Assembly (NCBI RefSeq): GCF_031755915.1
Contig: NC_083388.1
Location: forward strand, 8,989,001 to 9,053,000
Source of the DNA: Ziziphus jujuba
Taxonomy: Eukaryota > Streptophyta > Magnoliopsida > Rosales > Rhamnaceae
Direction of reading: 5' to 3'
Length of the DNA stretch: 64,000 bases
In this document: positions 44,444 to 56,173 of the stretch, piece by piece
Position numbering within the stretch: the first letter of the stretch is position 1
How the letters are laid out: each line of letters opens with the position of its first letter
The notes under the pieces: generated by a model
Database searches by the model: none
What the model was told of the DNA's origin: nothing
The model's input: the letters and a program-made list of their open reading frames with translations, nothing else
Position numbers and translations under genes: made by a program

Positions 44444-46260
44444 TCAGTCTTTTAGTAAATATTTCTTCCCAGAGAATGCTTCGAACTTTGTCGCTTTTGT
44501 CTTCTGAGAAGGCTCTTGACTGGTGTTATTCATGGCAGCCTACCATTTCCAAGAGCAACTACAAAAAGATCAGCGTACTTCAGAGTTGAATTTGGTGATG
44601 AACTGGAAAAAAGTTCAGATGGCAAGGCATACCTTTGGAATCACAGTCAGGGACTGCCTGACATTTGAACCGAAGACAAGCTTTCCAGGCTTTGCACTAC
44701 TTTGACACATAGAAGGTGACTTTGTAACCTTGGTTCCATTTTCGATTCCTGGTTGGTGCTCATTGTGCAATAGAGAAGAAGCCGATGTAACTGATTGTGA
44801 TGAGAATAATGAGGGCTGACCATCTAAACGTCTTGCTGAACCAGTAAATGGGCGTAGTTTTGACATCTTGTTGGGAGGCTCTTCTTCAACTAGAAAGTAA
44901 AACATATGATGCCATTTTGTTAAAAAGAGCATGTCTAAAATGAAGGTTAAATATGCACAAACCAAATTCTGTTTACAATAATGAAAAAAAGGACAACTAC
45001 CTTTTGGTGGTGTTTTGTTCAGCAGAGTAGATGTCGGTTTTTCAGGTTCTCTATAATCTAGAGGAGTGCAAAGTCGACCTCACAGTCTGTTTCAACAATA
45101 CTGACTGCAGGGGATGGTTTTGTTTCAATTACATTGATGTAATAATTCTTTTGGTTATAACAAATCATGATAGTGTCACCGGTAGTTAAACAAGTGTAGC
45201 TTCTCAATGTAGTCTCCAAGCTGCATAGGGAAGAAAGAAAAACATAGACATCAGTAACATCCAATTCTACTGCTATTTCATGCAAAACAAAAATGCCAAA
45301 GGGATTATTAACCAACATGGCTTTAGGGTTAGACAAATTCCAGAAGTCCTTGGTGTGAGGCTGCAACTTCGCACAAGTAGCTTTAGCTAAAGCCAACATT
45401 CTTTACTTGAACAGTGTCTCCCTCGTTTAGAAGCATGTTTTCCATCATCTACAGGTTAAAAATAAAACAAACAACAACAAAGTTAAAAGCTGAATAGCAG
45501 GAAAGCTTTAGCCACATTGATTGGAAAAAATAGTACCCAGCTTGGTATATATATCACGCCCTCATCAGCCACAAATTCCAGGACCCCACAATGAGTAACT
45601 CGTCCAGCAGCCAGGTTGTTTAGTTCAAACAACATCGGGTATTCTACCACTGAAAACGCTGGAGAAGAAAGAAGATAAAATCAATATCGTAGTTGACATT
45701 AACCAACAACAGGGGAAAGATAACGTGAGAGGATCACCAACTTACCAAGACGTTGAAGAGCTGAGGTGGGCATTATAACTGGAAATACCATCAAGTCCAA
45801 GTAATGTCATAGAACGCTAAAAACAAGTATCACCATTCATGATATGCAAGAGAAAGTAAATGATGGCATGGATAGTATCGAACCAACTAGTTAAGTATAT
45901 AAACATACTTTTATCACCCTTTTCCAGATGAGCCTGCAAAATTTTAGAGAAAAAATTGCGATCAGTTTTCTAATGAAATACTAAATTTTCATCAGGCTAA
46001 CCAACAGAATAAAATATCAATGTTCTAAGCTGTAAATTTGAGTTTTTATAAAAGCAAACATCTTAATAAAGGTTTATAAATCTCAGATCGGGTGCATACT
46101 TCTATTTCAGACCAATTAGGCACAGTTCACAAACCTTTTGAATGACCGAGACAGGGTAACAACGGTATAACTGCTTACAGGGTCGGCCGTCTTCAGAGTC
46201 CTGCTGGTCTTCATAATCCTTTTCAGAATTCTCGCCCTCTTCGTAATCCACTTCAGAATC
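44444..46260 (-). pseudogene. UFD1-like (Cdc48 cofactor) gene with two frameshifts
   Basis: Exons on the - strand, high to low: 46260-46135, 45933-45909, 45778-45746, 45658-45537, 45448-45317, 45220-45001, 44889-44633, 44539-44444 (stop 44446-44444). Splice sites and phases agree. Matches to UFD1 include YRCYP, HLEKGDK then [83 protein letters not shown], and an end like FEAFSGKKYLLKD. UFD1 with NPL4 hands ubiquitinated proteins to Cdc48. Two breaks: one extra base after KNV in the fifth listed exon (GGCTTTAGC, near 45384-45392) and one missing base after DCEVDFA in the sixth (near 45066). The first exon found adds an unusual acidic stretch before YRCYP; the start codon was not found. Both breaks could be assembly errors, otherwise it is an unprocessed pseudogene. 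Confidence 0.82.
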
Positions 46261-47966
46261 CTGTAACCATCGACAAGCAATCAGATTGGTGAAAAAATTA
46301 ATATCTAACCAAAGAGGCAAAAACCAACTTCGACAAACATATTATATAATCATTTGTTGAAATCCACAGGCCATTGCAAACATTCCAACAGCTAAACTTA
46401 GGATTCATTCATAGTTGATAATTTAAATATCCAATCAAATAACATATTTATCCCAAAGCTTAAGCCTACCCTACTAACAGTTCATGTGGAAGAATTCCAA
46501 GTTATATTCCTCACTTTGCATTCGCGCATATCAATGGCATTAATCAATTCTACAAAGGACAGGTTACAATCTAAACAGATTTTATACAAATTAACCAATA
46601 GGAATTTCTGTCTCCTTTTAATTATAATTCAATGAAGACAATACTGGTTCATTAACATACCATAAGTCACAAGGTCTGAATAAGTTATTTTCCACTCACC
46701 AAGAGACAAATGATAACCTGTCAAAAAAAAAAAAAAAAAAAAAAATCCAAACGGACATATAAACAAACAGTATTTATGAACAAAACTCAAAACCCAAAAC
46801 CAAATTAGCAATCTGGACCAAAACTGTTTTTTTATAAAAGAAAAAAGGAAAAAAGAAGAAAAATGAAAAAAGAAGCATATATATAAAAATATCCCCTCAA
46901 CCAAACAGCACCAGATTATCAATAGAAAACCCACTATTGCTTTATGTAGAGAAAGGTGACCAATGAAGGAAATACAAAACCTTTGGGCTCTCAATTAGTA
47001 AACGATGAACAAAGCTGTGAGGTGGTAAACTTGAACGAGCTCTTTGAGACTTTTTTTCATATAGGTTTAGACTCAAGGAGGGTTTCTAATGTGTGGATAT
47101 TGGTACACATATACCATGTGCTCCCTACTGATAGAAAGCCGTCAATGGCTTGCAATGAAATAAAATAAAATAAGTTTGTTTTAGTTGAAATAAAAATCCT
47201 TGCATATTCTGCATGTTGTGATAAACATGTGAATTAAAATTTTATTTGTAAAAAAAGAAATAATAGAACCAAAAAAAAAAAAAGAAAAAAAGAAATTACA
47301 ATTAGAATTGATACTTTGACAAAAGTAATATATGTTATAAATATTTTAAATCTATTCCACAACTGAAAATTTTACCTTTTAGTGATATTTTAATTCGATA
47401 ATTTGTTTTTTTGGGGGAAATTTATCATTTGTAATTTAATCTGAAAGTTATATTTAAGATAACCAGCCCCAGCTCCCTCCCTCCCAAAAAAAAAAAGATA
47501 ATCAACGTCTTAAAATTTGTTGTGTGATGATTAAGCAAAATTCAAAATTCATTTATATATATATATATAAAGAAGTTCAGTGACAAAATATACTAATTAA
47601 GAATATATCATGAATATTTTTATTATTCAAAAAAAATATTTTTAGTATTACTATTATTATTATTATTGATAAATTGAGTTTAATTAAAGAAATATGTTGG
47701 ACCTAATGAAGTGAGCTGGGCCTTGAATTTGCTTAAGGCCCTGATTGGCTCTGCAGGAGCAAGCAAGCCCAAAACAACACCATCAGTGATTGGGGACGAA
47801 ACTCCTCTCCGTTTAGGCAGTGAAAACCCTGAGTTTCGTCTTCTCCGTTCGTCTTCTTTGCCGAAAGCAGCAATTTTGCTTTTATACTGCCACAGAAAGA
47901 GACAGTTTTAAGAAAACAAGTTTCTGTATAAGTTTCCCACCTTGAGCTTCCCATAGTAAAGCCAAA
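46261..47966. other. Region between the divergent UFD1-like and MPP6 genes
   Basis: It should contain the missing first exon of the UFD1-like gene and both promoters. None of the frames at 46629-47168 is convincing. The stretch 47170-47690 is AT-rich with homopolymers and (AT)n. Near the MPP6 side, GCTGGGCC (around 47713) and ATTGG (around 47744) resemble site II and CCAAT boxes. Confidence 0.55.
47700..47966 (+). promoter_or_regulatory. Promoter and leader of the MPP6 gene
   Basis: A TGGGCC element (site II class, typical of plant housekeeping promoters) lies at about 47715, with a CCAAT-type GATTGG near 47743. No TATA box is obvious. The leader includes a CT-rich stretch ending AAAGCCAAAATGG, a reasonable start context. 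Confidence 0.45.
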
Positions 47967-49886
47967 ATGGCTAAGCGAGAGCTTTCCAGCAATCTGAGAA
48001 ATTTGAAGGTAAATCCCAAATATAAAACCCAACTTGGATTTTCTTGATCAGAACTCAGTATTGGTTTCTCTTATCATATTTTAATAAAATTACTTGAAAG
48101 CACAACTGGGTGATTCTTAAAGTTATCCATGGCATTCTTTAATTTTGAATATTTCTCAATTTTTGATACATAATATAGCTAGTCTTGTTAACCCAACCAC
48201 TCATATTTAAGATTTTTTTGTTGTTTTTTTTTTTTTTTTTTTTGTTTGTTGGTTACCATAGTTCATGCAAAGGGCAGCTCAGAGAGAGGAGATGGCAAAG
48301 AAAGAAGAAGTCAAACCTGATGTAACTTTTTCCTCCCCTTCTACCACATCTAGGAAGTGGTAAATTTTCCTTTTGTTTAATTTTTGTTGTGATATTTTTA
48401 GATGGTTGAGTTTTTCTGCTTCTTGAATTGATGTTGATGTGCCATTCTGAATCACTGTGAGTTTATATTAGTTTCTAAACTAAATTTATTGCATGCATAA
48501 GAGAAGATTGTGACTTCTACAATGTTTGGATATACTATCATGTCTAGTAGAATGGCTTAATTGCCATCGAGAGCAATTTCTTGACATAATTTTGCTCAAA
48601 ATTTCAATTTTTTGTTTAGAATGGTTCTCTGTATTCATGCAGTGTGGTAATAATGGAAGGTGACCCCCATCCTGGAGCAATTAAAGGTCGGATGTCGTTT
48701 CAAAGTTTCAATCCAACCATCGATGTGAGTATTAAATCGGGTCCATGAACCTATGCAAAATCTTCCAATGACTATTCACAACCTGTGTGCTTCTCTTTTG
48801 CTTTCTGTTCTCCTCATGTCAAAGCCTTTTCATGGTAGAAACTGAATGAAGAAGCAGGAAGCCCCTGTCAGCCAACAGCTTCTGCCACTTGTTCTGATCT
48901 TCAAAGTGGAAAATCATCTTTAAGGTTGGTGATTTGACATTTTGAATTCTCTTCTCTTTCGTTCCGTTAGCATGCTGACTATTAGAAAATATATAGGATT
49001 CTTCTTCAACAATTAAATGTTTGTTGTGGGTTGAGAAGATTGTTTGTCTTAAAATGGGATTCAAAAGTACTTGGCTTTGCTTTACATATTACATTCTATT
49101 TAATGCTGGTACTGAAATTGGTTCAAGAAGTGCTCACAAGCTGGTAATGTAAGGTTTTGTAAATTGAAAGCTAACGGACAATCTAAAATAAGACAAATTG
49201 AAATCTATTAGTTCTGACAGATTGACATATTTACTCAAACAATTATTGTTGGTGCTGGAGTAAAGGTCTGGAAAAACCAGCTTTTAGAGTGATATACAAG
49301 GTTTCATTATGGGTGGTTATCCCATTGTCATAATTCTTTTGGGAGGAGAAATTTGTCTTAACATTTCAACAGTACTTATAGGTGCAGAGATAATTGACGT
49401 TCAATTCATCCAGAGGTATTCAAGTTACACAAACTAGTTTTGTATGTAGAATATATAATATCTTATTTTGAATCTTAGAAATATTGTCTTGTGCAGCAAA
49501 CTCAAAATTAGAAACTAGAAATCATATAGACAGTAACCGAACTGATTATTTACTTATATAGTATGATAGATGTTTTCATATATTTTTTTATGCTAATACG
49601 CAAGACATGTTACGATTAGTCAAGTGCCTGTCTGTATCACCACAGAGAAAATGGGTCCTCAATGGATGAAGCAGAGTGCTCAAATATGGATAAATTAGAT
49701 TGGGAGGCTAATGGAGACCACAAAAGAAAACAATCTGAAGTAATGCCTGAATCTCAATACCCAAGGAAATCACCCAAAACTGATCAAGGTGATCAGCGGT
49801 CATCACCAAATACGAGTAAAGGCTCTTTCAAGAAACCAAAGGGTGGAAAGCTGGATTGGAGTGTTCTTAGACGATCAAAGAGTTAA
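47967..49886 (+). CDS. MPP6: M-phase phosphoprotein 6 (MPP6) homologue, exosome cofactor
   Basis: Five exons: 47967-48008, 48262-48356, 48643-48724, 48839-48924, 49646-49886; 546 nt, 181 residues plus stop. The protein opens MAKRELSSNLRNLKFMQRAA, the conserved MPP6 N-terminus, and has VVIMEGDPHPGA (about residues 46-57), another family signature. The C-terminal half is charged and low in complexity, ending GGKLDWSVLRRSKS, a conserved basic tail. MPP6 is a small RNA-binding cofactor of the nuclear RNA exosome, assisting MTR4 and RRP6 in 3' processing of 5.8S rRNA precursors and RNA decay. Length is normal for plants. Intron 4 (48925-49645) is the longest. It is transcribed away from the UFD1-like gene. 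No lesion was seen. Confidence 0.93.
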
Positions 49887-50469
49887 AAACAAAAGAGTAA
49901 GAATAGTTAGGTGATTACATTTGTGGCTGAATACTATTTCTTTATTGTCGCATTCAAGTCCTATGTTTTGTATCTGTAACCTGCTTGCTAATTATCAATG
50001 CCCAGTTCTTAGAATCAGCCATTTGAATTTGTTTTAAATTTTAAAACTTGAATTAGTATAACCCCCTCTCTTACCTCTCATACCATTACTTTCTTGTCCA
50101 GGATTTTAATACGACATCTAGTTTTCAATATGTTATTAATTTATGCTTTTTTTCATTAAGCTAGGTGGGATTTGGTATCAGTTTTATGAAATTTTAAACA
50201 TACGTAGCCTGTGATGGCTTTGAATGCAGATGCTGTAGGTAAATTGTGGTTCTTTTTTACTTTTTTCATGCATATATAGAAGGGTAACAATGCGTTGAAA
50301 AAGTTTGCTTAATTTTGGTGACATGAGAAACATATTTATAATTTCACTCAAGGAGATGATATATCATAGGCAAACATGGTGGTCAAATGCATGTAAGTTA
50401 TGGCCTATATATGTAAATCTTAAGATGGACAAGGAACTATGCATTGGATGGGAAAATTTTTCTGGACAC
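49887..50469. other. Intergenic region after MPP6
   Basis: This is the 3' region of MPP6 followed by AT-rich DNA. From about 50270 it resembles the sequence just downstream of the GRAS genes (for example 52860-52885), so it probably belongs to the duplicated GRAS unit. No gene recognised. Confidence 0.55.
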
Positions 50470-51645
50470 CTAAGCAGGTTTGCAGCAAGAAATAGCTTCC
50501 ATTATCTGTCCCTTCCATCCTTGCAGCATCCAAATCCCATTCTCATACACAACAAAAATCTTTATGGTAATCGAACCTAACCATTTTCTTCACTTCAAGA
50601 TCTCCCGGTCTAATGGTAGCTGCCTCTGCCCTTACATTTTGAATTTGCCACAGCTTCTTCATCTCAGGCCTTTCAACTCTCTGTAAACCTTCATAACATT
50701 ATTACATTCATAACTTGCGTACCAAATACTTCTTCCTCAAATAACCGTCAATTTTGATCTTTAGGGTGTAAGGTTGGCTCAAATGTATCAAAAAATGCAG
50801 AGAAGTGATAAAAGAGCGTCCCGGAATTTTTATGTCCCATTAACAACACCATGGATGAATAGGGTTGATTTTCTCAGTCAACTTCAGAAGAATCTCCTTG
50901 GGCAGTCTACTGCCATTTCAACAGTTATGTGCTCCATCCAGGGTATGAATGGTTCCAGCAATGAAATCATCTGAGTCAATTTTGAGATCTTCATATAGAA
51001 TGGTTTCCCGTTTCTGTGCTATGACATTGTACTCAAATGAGGTCACAGGACATTGAATCTCTTGCAATAATTTGCTAATCGACACCCTGTCTCTTCCACC
51101 CTTCCTGAACGCCCAAAACCGACTGGAGGTAACTCAATACCTGTAATACGAAGTATGGGAAGTCTGCTAGTTCTTAATGATAGATCTTGGATGAGAGAGG
51201 GCCATTGGCAGTTATAAAGAATATCTAGTCAATAATGTTAATCGATGATGCTTTCTCTGCTTATTTCAAATTTGTTTGGTTAGCAAAGAGTTTGACATGT
51301 TCTTGAAAGGGCATGCGTTTTAGGTAGATCTGGTAGCTTTCAAGAGGTCAGCAACCGATCTCTTAGTGCTTTGGAAGTTAATGTATAATGAGGAAGCTGC
51401 AGCAAGGCGTACCTCAAAGTCATTAGCAAAGTATTGAGCTAATCTCTGGGTTTCATTGCCATACGGAGAAGAATGCTGCCTTTGCCGCAGCTTCTACACA
51501 TCGAATCAGAAGTGCCCATAAATCTACCAGTTCGCCAGTGTTGGCCTTCTAATGCCACGTTTTTTGTTTGCCATTAGATACTACGTGCTGCTTGTAATTC
51601 TGCAACCTCCCCTTCTACCCAATTTTCTTTTTGTAATGAAAAGCA
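50470..51645 (-). pseudogene. GRAS (SCL14/LISCL-type) pseudogene lacking its N-terminal half
   Basis: The - strand aligns along its length with the GRAS-domain parts of the two genes to its right. The SAW-end equivalent is 50472-50580, with further matches at 50590-50700, 50930-51060 and 51160-51600. Many stops and small indels break every frame. Near 51640 the similarity to the start of the GRAS domain and linker jumps directly to sequence matching the 5' flank of the copy at 52886-54956 (GGATGTGAAGGATAT, near 51679). The N-terminal coding part, about 0.8-0.9 kb, is thus deleted. It is the leftmost member of the tandem array. Confidence 0.88.
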
Positions 51646-51769
51646 TATGTCGATTCTGACATTTCAAGTAAGAATGCGGGATGTGAAGGATATAGAAGCT
51701 GGGGATTTTAATGAAGCAAAGGCAAGAGAGGGTAATAAAAAAAGAAAACGTTCATTCCTGCGAAAGAAA

Positions 51770-51852
51770 GCTTCATTTCACGGTGCTCATACCTCTAGGA
51801 AAGCCTCAAACACAGCCGCCGCTTAAAAACTACTAGCAGTCACTTGGACATG
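51770..51852 (-). promoter_or_regulatory. Conserved upstream block, GRAS pseudogene copy
   Basis: It contains GCTTCAT...CGGTG, CTCTAGGAAAGCCTCAAA and GCAGTCACTTGGACATGG, matching in order the blocks at 55162-55240 and 58551-58655. Retention next to a decayed gene shows the duplication unit included the promoter. Confidence 0.6.
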
Positions 51853-52885
51853 GTTGTTGTTTTCTCTTCCTTTTGTTTACGAAATACTTCCATGTTCTCG
51901 ATTCTTTTTAAAGTATTTTTTTCCTTTGTATTTGAGTAGATAGAGTATAATGAAAATCTGTTCCACCCAATTCACACTATACCATGTTCTTCTTTTAGAT
52001 TATAATATACGGTAAAATACTGATAAATACATAAATACAATAGCGTATACCTTAGCACCATTTTAGTAATCCTCTAATTAGTAATTAGTATTCAATTCCT
52101 TTGCAATTGGTTGATAAAATAATGATTTCAATATGCTTTGCGTTCAAACTTGAAGTGAGGGTACATTGCTTTATAATTAGTAATTAATATTCGATTACAT
52201 TTTTTGGTTTTGTTTTTCGTTTTCGTTTTGACGCTACATCTATGGTGGATTGTCTATTCAAGTTGTTTAATGAGAGCTTGACAACAGATTACAGCTATAT
52301 ATATATGGTACGAGGAACATAATTGATGAATTCATGTTAGTTTAGGTTTTCAGTTTATATGTAATTTGTTAAAGTCTACACATAATACGACTTCTTTTTT
52401 TTTTTTTTTTTTTTTTTTTTTTGAGAAGAATTTTTGTAATTGCTTTAGAAGATCTTGGAATGCAAAGAGATATTCCAGTAGGGATAAATCTAGAGCATTT
52501 CCAAAGTATGGTCTGCCACACTCAAAATAGAAATGGACCTAAATGATTTGTTTTGTATTTGTGAATGGATACTAAATTGAATTACCATTATTATTTTCAA
52601 AAGTCTCTATTAGAAGTGGACCAACTTCATATTTACATTATTTTTAACACACGGCCTCTCACACACCATTACTTGTGACCTCTTTAATGCATATATAACA
52701 TAAAAACCTTTTGAATAAGTCTGCTTAATATTGGTGTGCCATGAGAGAATGACGTAAACTAAAAGAGGGTTAAAAGTAGATGTATAATGGGCAAGCAAGG
52801 TAGTGAAATGCTTGTTACATAGTCAAGTCACGGCGTATAGTAAGAAGAAAAAGGAACTTGCAATGATGAGAACTTTTTGCAGCCC
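51853..52885. other. Spacer between GRAS copies
   Basis: AT-rich, with a T tract of about 32 bases at 52389-52422 and short (AT)n. No gene supported. The part next to 52886 is the 3' flank of the next GRAS copy. Confidence 0.6.
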
Positions 52886-54956
52886 CTAAGCAGGTTTCCA
52901 GCAAGAAAAGGCTTCCATTATTCGACCCTTCCATCCCTGCAGCATCCACATCCCATCCTCATCCACAACAAAATCCTTATGGTAATCTAACCTAACCATG
53001 TTCTTCACTTTCTTCAATATCTCCTGGTCTAATGGTAGCTGCATGAACCCGGCCCTTATGTTTCGAACCTGCCACTGCTTATAAGTCTCAGGCCTGTCAA
53101 TCCTCTGGAAACTTTCACATGCTATGACATTCAAGGCATCCTTACCAAATACTTCTATCTCAAACAGGAGTCTTTGTTGATCTTCACGGGGCAAAGTTGC
53201 TTCATAAATATCAAAAAATGCCGAGAAGTGATAAAGGGCTTCCTTGAACCGTCTGAGAAAGATGGGCGCATTGTATGTCCCACTGACAACGCTGTGGACA
53301 AAAAATATCTGGGTTGATTTCCTTGATCAATTTCAGAACCATGTCTCTGGGACAGTCCTCCAGCACTGTTTCATCAGGTATGTGTCTCATCCGGGATGAG
53401 CAGTTCACAGCAATGAAGTCATCTCTGTCAATTTTGAGATCCTCATATCGAATGGTTTCCCATTTCTGTGCTATACCATTGTACTCGAATGGGACATTGA
53501 ATCTCTCGCAATAGTTTGCTAATCTACGCCCTGTTTCTTCAACCCTCCCTGAAGGCCGAAACCCTGGCTGTGGTAGCTCAATACCTGTAATACGAAGCAA
53601 AGGAGGTCCACTAGTCCTTGATGACAGACTTTGGATAAGAGAGGGCCATTGGTAACCGTAAAGAATACCAAAATCAATTATGTGAATCCTTGATGCTTTC
53701 TCTGCTAATTTCAAAATTGTATGGTTAGCAAAGAAGTTTGACATTTTCTTGAAAGGGCATGTGTTTAGGTAGACCTGGTAACCTTTCAAGAGTTCAGCAG
53801 CCGATCTCTCGTTACTTGCAAAGGTCATGTATAATGGGGAAGATGCAGCCAAGCGTACCTCGAGGGCAATCGCAAAGTAATGAGCTAATCTCTGGGTTTG
53901 ATCACCATAGGGAGATGAATGCTGCCTTATTTGCTTGAGGAATTCATCTGCAGTTTTTTTGTCATAGTTTGCCACAGCTTCTGCACAATGATTCAGTAGT
54001 GTCCATAAATCTACTAGTTCGCTGGTGTTATACTGCTTCTTTTGTTGCGCTTTTTTGACATTAGACCCTTTTGGCTGCTTATAACTCTGCAATTTCCCCT
54101 TCTCAATTTTCATTTTGTCATGAAGAGCACTTGTTTCTGTCTCTTGGCTTCCAGTCTGAAACAGCAATACTTCATCATACATCTCTTGTGGCACGGAACT
54201 TTCATCATCAACCGTGGACTGCTTGTTGCTTCTCTCTTCAAGATCATCACGATCATCTTCCCTCTCATGATTCTTTTTTCCCTTTGATCCACTTTGAGAG
54301 TTAAAACTTCCATCTTCTAGTTCCCTTGGTTCTTGAGGCAATGATGGCCTGCTTTCCAGATCAATGACTTCAATCTCTCCGTTTCTAATTCCCTTTCCTG
54401 TTTCCCTTATTCCTTTCTTTGAATGCGAAATGGACTGTGTGTCAGGAGATGAATCTGGAACTAGAAGGCTATCTTGAGGAGACTCAATAAGAGAAAATTC
54501 GAATATACTTCCATTAGAAACCCCCTCTGATCCTAACCAGTTACTAGTAGGTACATATTTGTTATTTCCTTGATGACCAAGACTCTGGCCAAATTTGACA
54601 TCTATGTTCTCAATATTCTGGTCATTTAAGGAAGGATGCTTCTTACCAATGACATCGTACAAGGATTTTTCGGCTACTTGGAGGGCCAAACAGTCCTGCA
54701 ACATGCAGGGCTTATCTGCTAAATCTTCTTCTTCCATCAGCATCTCACTGATGTACCTGAGAATAGCATTGGAGAAGTCTCTGCTTTCAGGATAGTCTGC
54801 CTCTGATGAGCTCAAATCCAAAGATGGAGATGAATGATCAATAGGAAGTTCTGAACCGGCAGGAAGGAAACGGGAATTGGTGACTTCATGTATGACATCA
54901 AACTCATGAACAAGATTCTGATTTGTACCAGACAATTCTCGAAAATGGGTATCCAT
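52886..54956 (-). pseudogene. GRAS transcription regulator, SCL14/LISCL type, frameshifted in the GRAS domain
   Basis: Intronless. The preferred start is ATG at 54956 (MDTHFREL), matching the MDTLLEGL start of the neighbouring intact gene; an ATG seven codons earlier is also in frame. The N-terminal half carries LISCL-type acidic motifs (ISEMLMEEEDLADKPCMLQD, then CLALQVAEKSLYDVIG). The GRAS domain follows: LHR I (LVDLWTLLNHCAEAVANYD), VHIID box (IHIIDFGILYGYQWPSLIQ) and the PFYRE region. At 53300-53305 a run of six A (six T on the coding strand) has one base too many relative to the intact copy. The frame then ends at 53211 after 28 unrelated residues. The correct continuation, 53194-52886, includes the SAW end (GMWMLQGWKGRIMEAFSCW). 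One homopolymer indel is the only lesion found, so it may be a recent pseudogene or a sequence error. LISCL proteins act with TGA bZIP factors in stress responses. Confidence 0.88.
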
Positions 54957-55161
54957 GAAATTTATGATGAAGACCACCGATCGGTCAAGAAGTTTTAAAA
55001 AATGAAATTTGAAAAGCAGGTTTCATGGAAGAATTTTGGATGTGAAGGATATTGGTATTAGCAGGAGAAGATAAACCATACAAGTATAGCAGATGGGGCT
55101 ATTAATGAAGCAAAGGAGAAAGTAAAGAATATAAGAAACAAATTAAAGTTCTGGAAAAGAG

Positions 55162-55240
55162 AGCTTTCATGGTAGCGATGCCTCTTGGAAAGTTTCAAAT
55201 TCAACCACCAATAAATCTACGAGCAGTCACTTTGGACTTG
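55162..55240 (-). promoter_or_regulatory. Conserved upstream block, frameshifted GRAS copy
   Basis: About 200 bp upstream of the ATG at 54956. On the + strand it reads GCTTTCATGGTAGCGATG, CTTGGAAAGTTTCAAAT and GCAGTCACTTTGGACTT. It matches the block at 58551-58655 more closely than the surrounding DNA does. Confidence 0.65.
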
Positions 55241-56173
55241 TGGACCGAAAGATCCGCAATTGTAGGCTGTTGCTTCCTTTTTCTTTTATTTAAAATAATT
55301 AAATTCTTTCCGGGTTTCTGATTTTTTATTTTTTTTATTTTTTATTTTTTATTTTTTTGGTACTGAGAATATCTTCTTAAAAAACATGTTTTGCTTTTAT
55401 TAATTAAGTGAATATAATGAAACCTTGTTCCTCCATATTCACATTACAAGGAATATGGATATTATTATCTTTTATGTGGAGACATGGTATACATTATATA
55501 CCTTTCTGATTCAGTCACTCCATAAAACAATGAAAGTAATAACAATAACATCCATGCCGAAACAATCAAGTCACTAATTTGTTGGACAATGATTTTGAAG
55601 TCAAATCCCCCTACGCAAATGTATAAAAAAATAAAAATAAAAATGAAATAAAATAAATAAAATAAAATAAAATTGAAAGGAGATAAGTACATCCTTCAAC
55701 TATAAATTATTAATTAGTATCCAATTGCATTGAAATTAATTGACAGAAAATTATTTGAGGTAGAAACTGGTTTAATTTTATGGGTCAACAATTAAAATGA
55801 GGGTATTTAAATGTTTGATTATTCATCCATCTGTATTTTAAGTTGTACAATGTAGTAAAAGCTTGGAAGTATTTTCTGGTGGATCAAATCAGCTTCAAAA
55901 TTAAAAGAATATTTAGTAAGTCTTGATATAATTTGCCATGAAAGGGTGTAGTAACAGAATGAGGTTAAATCTTTTTGAAATTTCAACTAATTATACTGCA
56001 AATAATAATAATAATAACAATAATTTCAATTAATTTAGAAAAAACAATATCATTAAGCAAGCAAGTAGAGTGCCTGTTACATCATAAAGGTTATATATAT
56101 GTGGCCTACATTTATAAAGCCTAGATAATAAAGATGGTCAAGGAACTTTCAATATAAAATTCTTTTTCAACAC
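55241..56173. other. Spacer between GRAS copies
   Basis: AT-rich, with TTTTTATTTTT and AAAATAAAAT runs around 55320-55360 and 55625-55675. No gene supported. The far end is the 3' flank of the intact GRAS gene. Confidence 0.65.

Noticed and set aside
46629..46994. 121-codon - strand frame near the UFD1-like gene as its first exon
   Set aside because: It is dominated by Phe/Leu-rich translation of A/T homopolymers and does not resemble a UFD1 N-terminus or the acidic exon next to it.
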